Below, one piece after another: positions 17,707 through 24,458 of a stretch of 56,942 nt of DNA (within the stretch, counting starts at the first letter, position 1; the number at the start of each line of letters is the position of its first letter). A program made the position numbers and the translations under genes. A model generated the notes under the pieces. That model had not been told where the DNA came from. It did not search any database and was given only the letters and a program-made list of their open reading frames with translations. The stretch spans positions 1-56,942 of the forward strand of contig NZ_LXYR01000033.1 in NCBI RefSeq assembly GCF_001650195.1, given 5' to 3'. The DNA comes from Phormidesmis priestleyi BC1401 (lineage in GTDB: Bacteria; Cyanobacteriota; Cyanobacteriia; Leptolyngbyales; Leptolyngbyaceae).

Positions 17707-19428
17707 CTAGGCAACGATCGCGGGCGGAGGTGCGAAGGCGGGTTCATCCAATCGCCAGAGTTGTTTTAATCGACCTACGAGTTCAGTCTGTCGCTGTTCA
17801 ATCACTGCAGGAGTCCAGTCTGTTGTGTTCAATACCTGGGTAGTGATGGCGAAGGGAGCCACGCCATGTCTACCGGTGAAGTACTTGCGCTTTTTCGTGG
17901 CAAAGTCAAAGTTTTTGGCACTGCTATTTTTGTAGCCTGACAGCAGTGCCAGGTTTCCTAAGCGATGGACGTAGTGTTGACGATCATTAGCGTCGGGGAA
18001 CCACTCTAGCCACTGACTACCAGAAGGCGGATTTTGGGGAAGAATGTGCTCGACGGTAATACGGGGCAATGCGTACACTGCTTCGCCACCAGAGAGATAG
18101 GTGTCGAGGCGAAGCAATACATAGAGACGAATTTTAGTGTCTAAGTAGAGTGGACCATTCAGTCTTTGAACAATAGCTGTACACTCTTCAGCCGTAAGAT
18201 TTAAGGGCGAATTTGGCTGAGTGATGTCCAGATCTTTTTCAATCCAGGTTAGGAGATTGCTGTAGCGCTTCATGCGCTCGTTGATATCGGCTCGCTGAAT
18301 CATGAGACCAGCGGCTAGGCGATCTAGGTCTTTGAAAAACGTGAGCAGTTGCGCTGGCTGGTGGCGATATTTGGATAGATAGGCGATCGCAGGTGGCAAC
18401 CAATCGGCATTATCAATACGATTCAGGTATTTGAAGTAAGTATTGATGGCTTCGGCGTGCTGATGGCTTTCATAGCAGCAATCTTGAATATCGGCATAGG
18501 CTTGGGCTGCTGGACATAGCACCTCATCAATGAAGTTAATGGGGGTTTCGCTGGGCTTAACTTGCTCTCGCACTTCTTTTAGGACTGAATCTTTTTGCTT
18601 GGCTTTGCGGTAAATCATCCGAATATGGGAGAACAAGTCTTGGAAGGTATTGCGTCCTAGCTTGACTTCAATGTCTTCCCAAAGTCGGTTGTATTGCTCT
18701 TGCTGGTCTAGGGGAATTTTGCCAATGATCTCAGATTTAAGGATGTCAGTAACAGACAAATCTAATCCACGATCGTTCAGGACGGAGAAGATGCGGTAGG
18801 ACGAGTCCATATCGGGGGTGGAAACGACAACTAGCAGGCATCCTGTAATGACGAATTGGGTTAACCGGATGCACTGATGCTCTGGCAGCTTCTGTAAGCG
18901 CTTGAGTAGATGCAGGGCATTATCGCGGATGCGAGCCTGACTATCGGGGAGAATAGCATCCTTCAGTTTGGCTAATTTGTTAAGCCCCTCTTCATCCTGG
19001 ATGTGCTCACGAAAAAATTGTGCGTCTCGATCTCGCAGGGTCAGCCGATAGCGGTTTGGGGTTGCTTTAATAACGTTGCCTTTCTCATATAGGTAAGCAG
19101 TCAATGCCTTGGCAACTTCTTCTGGAACAGTTTCCCGCAAAACAGACAGAAGAATGGTAAGGGTTGTCAGGCGCTGCTGTCCATCGACAACCTCGGCTTT
19201 AGTGGAATCGTTTGACTTGATGAGAACAATACTGCCCAGAAAGTAGGGACTGAGTTGATCGATAGGAACGTTGCTGTCTCCCAAAAAATCCAGCAGATCA
19301 TCGAGTAGAGCTTCTGCCTGCTCAGTTTCCCAGGCGTAGGGGCGCTGGTATAGGGGAATTGAGAAAACAAAGTCATCGCAGAAGATTTTCTCGATGGGAT
19401 ATTCGGCACCGTGGATTTTGGTTGGCAT
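17707..19428 (-). CDS. GmrSD-type DUF262/DUF1524 nuclease
   Basis: The 573-residue protein joins an N-terminal DUF262 domain (FSIPLYQRPYAWE and the nucleotide-using VVDGQQRLTTL motif) to a C-terminal DUF1524 HNH domain (ITVEHILPQNP, then RLGNLALLSGYKNSSAKNF). This is the architecture of GmrSD type IV restriction enzymes, which cut DNA carrying modified cytosines and use nucleotide hydrolysis. In DISARM-bearing DNA it would add defence against modified phages. It lies 96 bases upstream of the SF1 helicase in transcription order and is part of the operon or an insertion in it. Key motifs look intact. Confidence 0.88.
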   Translation of the reverse strand: MPTKIHGAEYPIEKIFCDDFVFSIPLYQRPYAWETEQAEALLDDLLDFLGDSNVPIDQLSPYFLGSIVLIKSNDSTKAEVVDGQQRLTTLTILLSVLRETVPEEVAKALTAYLYEKGNVIKATPNRYRLTLRDRDAQFFREHIQDEEGLNKLAKLKDAILPDSQARIRDNALHLLKRLQKLPEHQCIRLTQFVITGCLLVVVSTPDMDSSYRIFSVLNDRGLDLSVTDILKSEIIGKIPLDQQEQYNRLWEDIEVKLGRNTFQDLFSHIRMIYRKAKQKDSVLKEVREQVKPSETPINFIDEVLCPAAQAYADIQDCCYESHQHAEAINTYFKYLNRIDNADWLPPAIAYLSKYRHQPAQLLTFFKDLDRLAAGLMIQRADINERMKRYSNLLTWIEKDLDITQPNSPLNLTAEECTAIVQRLNGPLYLDTKIRLYVLLRLDTYLSGGEAVYALPRITVEHILPQNPPSGSQWLEWFPDANDRQHYVHRLGNLALLSGYKNSSAKNFDFATKKRKYFTGRHGVAPFAITTQVLNTTDWTPAVIEQRQTELVGRLKQLWRLDEPAFAPPPAIVA

Positions 19429-19606
19429 GGTAAGTGTTTAGAAGGAGTTTGGCTAAGACGAACTATTTTTGATTCAATAAGCAAAATAACGACTAAAGCG
19501 GACGGAGCTGAATCGCTTTTACACTTAGCTGTTTTTACACTTAGTAAGCATAAACATGAGTGCTCTCAACACTTTTCCACGGCTGTGCACTGCTAAAAGC
19601 TTCATC

Positions 19607-21046
19607 TCACTGAGCGACGTTATCTCGTTGATACGCGACTTTGGCGATTAATCCTGCAACAACGGCATAGAAAACAAGCCACAGTACGTGAAGCAAAAGA
19701 TGCTTGTCATAAGCCATTCCTGCACCATACTGAATAATCTGCCTATAGTGAAAGAATGGAGATAAAACAATTAAATCCTTCACATAGCTTGGATCTTGGA
19801 TAGGAACTAAACCACAAGAAAAAATTCCAAATGGAATTAAGATCCCAGCGATCGAGTCAAGGGCTTTAGGAGGTATGACATAACCTAAAGTGATGCCGAT
19901 AATTGCGAAGGGAATAATTCCGAGTAGCAGCCCAGCACTCAGGGTCAGCCATTGGGTAAGGGACTGATGTAGGTCAAACTTGAAGATGCCAATTGCAAAA
20001 ATAATAGAAAGACTTGCGATTAGAACCAGCATTGTCATGACAAGTTTGGCAGCAAGGTAGATGCTTGGCGGCAATAGTGTCACCCTAAGAAGCTTTAACC
20101 ATCCCTCAACACGTTCAATGGCAATACGCTTTCCTAACCGCTCAACTGAAAAGATTAGAAGGCTCATCGCACTGAAGAAAATTAGCCCCTTTTGGATCAT
20201 TGCCATGTCTTTCTCAAGTGGCAATATCGCAGCCAAGCTTGAAAAGAGGAAGACACCTGCAAGGTAGGTAGGAGTTCTGAGAAGCTGTAGAATTTCTGCC
20301 CCAACCTGCTTTATTAGCATCTGAAAAGGATTGGCAGATTGATAAGAGAGTGGAGTATCTGACGACACCTCAGTCTGTATTTCTTGTGCGGGCTGTTTAT
20401 CGTAGGTCAGCTTTCTATTTGCAAGGGTAATAATGTGGGTAGCAAGGTTCTGCAACTTGTCTTGCTCAGATTGGCTATGAGTAACCATGAGGATGCTTAC
20501 ACCGCCACTCTTGCAACGTTCAACCTGATCCCAAAATACCTTCTGACCTTCCACATCTAAATTTTTAGTTGGCTCGTCTAAGATCAGCAGCTTAGGATTA
20601 CCAACGAGTGCGATCGCAAAATAAAGTCGCTGTTTTTGCCCACCCGCTAAATCGCTGGGAAAGGCATTTTGCTTATTAGTCAATCCAACGGTTTCAAGAA
20701 CGTCTTTGGTAGAAAGCGGATTAGGGTAGTAGCTTCTGACAAGCTCAATCAGTTCTCTGACTTTCAAGCTATTCGGTGGCGTAACTTCCTGAAAGACAGT
20801 ACCGATCTGCAACTTAGATTTTGGAGAGTGTGGTGATGTGCCAAAGAGCTGAACACTGCCGCTATCGGGGTCTTGCAAGCCAAGGATGATTTTGATTAAG
20901 GTACTTTTTCCTGCACCGTTGGCACCACGCAGGACAACAAAATCACCTTGACGCACCGTCAAGTCAATATTCTGTAGAATCGTTTGTCTACGAAATAGCC
21001 CCTCTTGAAATCCTTTGCTGAGGTCTTTTATCTCGATGAGATTCAT
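19607..21046 (-). CDS. ABC-2-type exporter, ATPase and permease fused
   Basis: The 479-residue protein has an N-terminal ABC ATPase (Walker A GANGAGKST, signature LAGGQKQRL, Walker B LLILDEPT, switch THSQSE) fused to a C-terminal ABC-2-like permease with about six membrane segments from residue 245 onward. Such half-transporters dimerise and export lipids, drugs or peptides. The linker around residues 210-235 is polar. It sits downstream of two small membrane-protein genes on the same strand, 25 bases from the nearer, so the three probably form one unit inside the DISARM operon. The substrate is unknown. A product of the small genes is a possible cargo, but this is inference. Confidence 0.85.
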   Translation of the reverse strand: MNLIEIKDLSKGFQEGLFRRQTILQNIDLTVRQGDFVVLRGANGAGKSTLIKIILGLQDPDSGSVQLFGTSPHSPKSKLQIGTVFQEVTPPNSLKVRELIELVRSYYPNPLSTKDVLETVGLTNKQNAFPSDLAGGQKQRLYFAIALVGNPKLLILDEPTKNLDVEGQKVFWDQVERCKSGGVSILMVTHSQSEQDKLQNLATHIITLANRKLTYDKQPAQEIQTEVSSDTPLSYQSANPFQMLIKQVGAEILQLLRTPTYLAGVFLFSSLAAILPLEKDMAMIQKGLIFFSAMSLLIFSVERLGKRIAIERVEGWLKLLRVTLLPPSIYLAAKLVMTMLVLIASLSIIFAIGIFKFDLHQSLTQWLTLSAGLLLGIIPFAIIGITLGYVIPPKALDSIAGILIPFGIFSCGLVPIQDPSYVKDLIVLSPFFHYRQIIQYGAGMAYDKHLLLHVLWLVFYAVVAGLIAKVAYQRDNVAQ

Positions 21047-21071
21047 GGTTGCGTGTCCTAAATTGGTTTCC

Positions 21072-21383
21072 TTAGAAGAAGAAATCTTGAATCAACCACC
21101 AAATAGCCACTCCAGCAGCGGCAGCAGGTATTAGGGGTACCCCTAGCAGAGTCAGCGCAACAAGTACAATTGCCCCCCCTGCAAAGGGAATCGGATCGGG
21201 GAATGGCGGAATTACATGATCCGTAACGATGTTGAATTTGATCAATACGATGAAGATGGCTCCAAAAACCAGCAGGGCAAACCCTGCTTTTAGTATCCGG
21301 TTTGCGAATGTGGGGAAGTCAAACTGCCGATTCTCTGAATTCTCTAGGGTAGGTTCTTGAGTATTGGTCAATGGGTTATCCAT
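21072..21383 (-). CDS. Small two-segment membrane protein
   Basis: This 103-residue protein has a polar N-terminus (about 30 residues), one membrane segment (AGFALLVFGAIFIVLIKFNI), a proline-rich loop (VIPPFPDPIPFAGG), and a second hydrophobic stretch rich in Ala, Gly and Val that ends in WWLIQDFFF. There is no cleavable signal of standard form. It belongs to no family I recognise. Lying between the chimeric membrane protein and the ABC exporter, it could be a transporter subunit, an immunity-type protein or an exported peptide precursor. Confidence 0.55.
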   Translation of the reverse strand: MDNPLTNTQEPTLENSENRQFDFPTFANRILKAGFALLVFGAIFIVLIKFNIVTDHVIPPFPDPIPFAGGAIVLVALTLLGVPLIPAAAAGVAIWWLIQDFFF

Positions 21384-21427
21384 CGTGATTCTCTAAGTTA
21401 TTCAAGTGCGGCTCTTTGTTTCAGTAC

Positions 21428-22288
21428 TTAATTGCCTAACGACAGGAGGATTTCTGCAGCGATCCATACAGCGAATCCTACGCCCGCTGCAACGATAACA
21501 GGTGCTTCTATGACTGCAAGTCCTATAACTGCTGCAGAGCCAGCAACAACTCCTATGATCTGTTTGCCTACGTCAGAACCATCAGTCTTTTTATCTTTGT
21601 TACCCTTGTTATCTTGATCTGGATCTCCTTCATCTCCTCGTGTGGGCTTTATAACCACAGGGTCAGGGACTTTTTTTGGTTTAGTTTGACCCCCATCTAT
21701 TGGTTTAGCAGGTGGGGTTTTATCAGTCCTTTGCTCGGGAGTGCTTGGTTTTACGACCAAACATTCTTTAGAAATATTTGTCCATTCCAGGAGTGGTATG
21801 CAAGAGTTCTGCAGCAGGATTGTATGCGTAGTCAATAGTGACGCACAGAAGACCAACATAATAGTGCCCAGAAGCCTTACTGCATTCTGTTTGAGATAGA
21901 CGAGCCAAACCGGTTCATTAGTTACTTGCATAAGTTTGAACAATCTTGGAATGAGGTTGGTGGAACCGGAGAGTAACTTGGCGGAGAATATTACTCGCAT
22001 TCTCTTAGTCTTCCCATTTCTGCTCTCGATCGACAGCAAAATGCCCGGATAGCGTTGTTTCTGATGCACCAGATCGACGGGTGTATCGTCGGGGAAGCGA
22101 ATTTCGGTATCAGTGGTGAAGGAATAGAGATGTTTTCCATCACGTTTACCCAGGTGGCGACCGTCGGTGATCGTGGTCGTTCGCTCACTCAGCTTTCGCA
22201 AGGACTGGATTTTGTCACTGAGCGCTTGGTGGAATTGCTGCTGATATCTTGTGAACGGTGAAGTAGCGGTTGCTTTTACGGAAATCAT
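21428..22288 (-). CDS. Chimeric membrane protein with helicase-derived N-terminus
   Basis: The first ~95 of 286 residues repeat the N-terminal domain of the SF1 helicase at 14962-17610. Shared blocks include ITDG..LG.R, HLYSFTTDTEIRFP and QK..YPGIL.S.E. The underlying DNA is also visibly similar (for example GGTGAAGGAATAGAGATG on the plus strand in both). After about residue 97 similarity ends. The rest has one membrane segment (LLGTIMLVFCASLLTTHTILL), a proline/lysine/aspartate-rich linker, and an Ala/Val/Gly hydrophobic C-terminus (IIGVVAGSAAVIGLAVIEAP). Its ATG overlaps the stop of the preceding drmMI fragment by four bases, the position where an intact helicase copy would begin. It looks like a recombination product that has stayed open. 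Confidence 0.75.
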   Translation of the reverse strand: MISVKATATSPFTRYQQQFHQALSDKIQSLRKLSERTTTITDGRHLGKRDGKHLYSFTTDTEIRFPDDTPVDLVHQKQRYPGILLSIESRNGKTKRMRVIFSAKLLSGSTNLIPRLFKLMQVTNEPVWLVYLKQNAVRLLGTIMLVFCASLLTTHTILLQNSCIPLLEWTNISKECLVVKPSTPEQRTDKTPPAKPIDGGQTKPKKVPDPVVIKPTRGDEGDPDQDNKGNKDKKTDGSDVGKQIIGVVAGSAAVIGLAVIEAPVIVAAGVGFAVWIAAEILLSLGN

Positions 22289-23526
22289 GTATTGGTGGTT
22301 TCTTCTGCACTGTTAAACAGAGGCAAATCGCCATAGGCAGAGGCAGATTCACGATCGGCTGTTCTAGTGTTTGCGGCAACTTTACGTCGAGGGGGACGAC
22401 CTAATTTCTCTTCCTCAGCTCGATCGCGGTTTAGTTCTAGCAGGCGGGCGAGAACTCGATCGTGGATGGTTTCTGACCAGCGATAGCGCCAGGGCTTTTT
22501 GCGTTTGCTGCTTCCTTCTTCGTCGTCTTCGTAGTCGAGCCGGAATTCGCAATCAGTGGGGATGTCTTGCCAACCATAGGCATCGAGGACGGCTCGATCG
22601 CACTCGGCATGAAGTTGGCGCAGTTTGAGGATGTCGGGATTTGTCTCGTCGGGGTCGTGGAAGCGGTTGTAGGTGGTGGTGAGTCCCTGGTTGTGGCGCA
22701 CCATGAGATCGGCGCGAAATTCGTAGTAAGTTTTGCCTGCGGCTTCGAGGGTGGGGTTTGTTTCCCAGTCGAGAGGGAAGGGGAAGGTTTCAAAACAATC
22801 GGAAGGTGTGTAACGAAGTCGATCTTCCAGCGATGAGCCGAAGAACCTTGCCCAAATTTCGTGAATGCGAGATTGGAGAATGCAGAAGGCGTAGTAGGTT
22901 TCTAATGGAAAAACTACTAATGATTCAGAGTAAATAACTCCGCTTGGTATAAAAGTAAAAGAGCCATGTTGACCAACGCGAGAAATGACTAACACCCGAT
23001 CGCACTGTTCGATCTCTCTAAACAATGCTGGTGTATATCTTCCCCATAGCCACCATCTAGTTTTACGTCTTAGAGCATCACCGTTATTACCTAATTCTTG
23101 GCGAGAAGGCTTAACTTTCTCTTCTACGATCGCCATCAAATCAGGATATGATCGCGCCTCTTCCTCTTTCATATCGCCAAAATTAATCACATAGCGATGA
23201 TGCGAATGAGTCGGGCTAGTGTTGACTTCTTCGCCGCCAATGTAGGGAAAAATGCGCTCTTGATTGCGCGGATCTCGATCGATTAAGCGGTGCATTTCAG
23301 CAATGGGTGTAGCATCGGGATTCGTATCATCAAATGTGAAACCCATGCCTAAAACAATGCTGCCTTGAAAACTCTTATTTGCATTGGCTAACAGCGTGGC
23401 TGGGTCATCATTGCCGCCCTGATCAAACAAAAAAGCAGTGATTTTTTCAACAGGTTTGCCGTCAAGCTGAATGGGGATGGATGCTGGAAAACTCAAGGCT
23501 TGACCGGAGGGGATTGGGCGGTTCAT
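22285..23526 (-). CDS. drmMI: DrmMI methylase, separated C-terminal part
   Basis: This 413-residue frame is the C-terminal part of the DISARM class 1 adenine methylase. It continues where the fragment ending near 24275 stops. Segments such as FQGSIVLGMGFTFDD, PYIGGEEVNTSP and ERLRYTPSDCFETFPFP-like (here DRLRYTPSDCFETFPFP) are typical of the substrate-recognition part of these long N6-adenine methylases. No catalytic motif I or NPPF is present here. A start ATG overlaps the stop of the DUF5615 gene by four bases, so it may still be translated as a separate polypeptide by coupling. Whether it can pair with the N-terminal part is unknown. Confidence 0.8.
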   Translation of the reverse strand: MNRPIPSGQALSFPASIPIQLDGKPVEKITAFLFDQGGNDDPATLLANANKSFQGSIVLGMGFTFDDTNPDATPIAEMHRLIDRDPRNQERIFPYIGGEEVNTSPTHSHHRYVINFGDMKEEEARSYPDLMAIVEEKVKPSRQELGNNGDALRRKTRWWLWGRYTPALFREIEQCDRVLVISRVGQHGSFTFIPSGVIYSESLVVFPLETYYAFCILQSRIHEIWARFFGSSLEDRLRYTPSDCFETFPFPLDWETNPTLEAAGKTYYEFRADLMVRHNQGLTTTYNRFHDPDETNPDILKLRQLHAECDRAVLDAYGWQDIPTDCEFRLDYEDDEEGSSKRKKPWRYRWSETIHDRVLARLLELNRDRAEEEKLGRPPRRKVAANTRTADRESASAYGDLPLFNSAEETTNT

Positions 23527-23915
23527 GGGCGCGAATACTCCCGGATGGTGAAGACAGGTTGACCAGAGCCACGTTGATTTTGTTGCAGTACCCTCAGTAA
23601 GCGATTTTGTAAGGTTTCTTGGGTGGTGAGGTAGTTGTGAAGCACCTCTCCGATTCCCTGGAGATCTTTGTCATCTTTGCAAACCACGATGCCGCCATGC
23701 TCGACTCCACTGCGGTGCAACGCCAGAAAATCATCCCGATTTAGGGTAATGATGGCTCGGTTATCGGCTGTGGCTGTGGTCAACACTTGCTCATCTGGAA
23801 TCCCTTGATTAGCATTCCCCGCCTCATAGGAAGTTAAAACATCGTGCCCTAGCCGTCGTAATGTGATGACCAACTCGGCAGGCAGGTTTTCATTGGCATA
23901 AAACCTAAATGTCAT
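23523..23915 (-). CDS. DUF5615 PIN-like toxin candidate
   Basis: The likely start is the methionine of MTFRFYANENLPAELV at 23915, giving 130 residues; the longer open frame upstream has no homology. The conserved acidic positions of the PIN-like DUF5615 fold are visible: the N in ANENLP replaces the usual D, and IPDEQVL and LNRDDFLALH carry acids. Such proteins are proposed RNase toxins paired with DUF433 antitoxins. The gene overlaps the DUF433 gene by 11 bases and the downstream drmMI fragment by four. It sits inside the drmMI gene, an unusual place for a toxin-antitoxin pair. Confidence 0.8.
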   Translation of the reverse strand: MTFRFYANENLPAELVITLRRLGHDVLTSYEAGNANQGIPDEQVLTTATADNRAIITLNRDDFLALHRSGVEHGGIVVCKDDKDLQGIGEVLHNYLTTQETLQNRLLRVLQQNQRGSGQPVFTIREYSRP

Positions 23916-24240
23916 CCCAAGCCTCCTCACTGTGGTGAGAAGTGATGAGAGCGTCAATTTCCGCTGTATGAGTCCGGTAATACATTCGAGCCGCCAGTAA
24001 ATCAAAGGGCGTTAAGCCAGGGAAGTTCCTCAGCAGTGCCTCCTCATCCATCCCTTGCTGACTGAGAGAAATCAACGTCCACACTGGAATTCGCGTATTC
24101 CGAATACAGGCATACCCTCCGGCGACACCCAGCGTTTTTTGCACGGTCTTAGTCACCAGAGACTCCTGGAATAAGGCATAATCCTCCGGGGATAATGCGG
24201 CGATCGCCTCTGCCAGTGATTCTGCTAATTTCGCATTCAT
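23905..24240 (-). CDS. DUF433 antitoxin candidate
   Basis: The start at 24240 (MNAKLAESLAEAIAAL) has a strong ribosome site, AGGAGGG, eight bases upstream, which decides it over longer frames. The 111-residue product has the DUF433 core GVAGGYACIRNTRIPVWTLI, then LLRNFPGLTPFDLLAARMYY, an HTH-like fold that usually precedes a DUF5615 partner. It should neutralise and autoregulate the toxin encoded next. Its upstream DNA is the truncated methylase frame, so transcription probably comes from the DISARM promoter or from a promoter inside drmMI. Confidence 0.82.
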   Translation of the reverse strand: MNAKLAESLAEAIAALSPEDYALFQESLVTKTVQKTLGVAGGYACIRNTRIPVWTLISLSQQGMDEEALLRNFPGLTPFDLLAARMYYRTHTAEIDALITSHHSEEAWDDI

Positions 24241-24255
24241 AACGGTGTCCCTCCT

Positions 24256-24458
24256 GAGCGATCGTCCTGCTTCCAAATATGCACCACGCTCACAACCACC
24301 GCTGCTAATCCGGGCCATTTATATCGCCGCGTCGCACTGTAAATGATGCCGCCATTGTTGCAAATAAATCGGAGTCCAGTGCTGCGGGTGTCTCCTTGGG
24401 CGATCGTATTCGTCGCAATTAGCCCCAACGCTCCGCCATAGCGCAATAGATCAAACGA
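24256..24458 (-). pseudogene. drmMI middle segment after the in-frame stop
   Basis: After the TGA at 24459-24461 the same reading frame continues as methylase: SFDLLRYGGALGLIATNTIA, then QGDTRSTGLRFICNNGG and PGLAAVVVSVVHI. Homology fades at about 24275, just before the ribosome site of the DUF433 gene. The stop is one base from an arginine codon (CGA to TGA). This segment joins the N-terminal protein to the displaced C-terminal part and shows that drmMI was once continuous. Translation of it would need readthrough or internal initiation. Confidence 0.8.
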
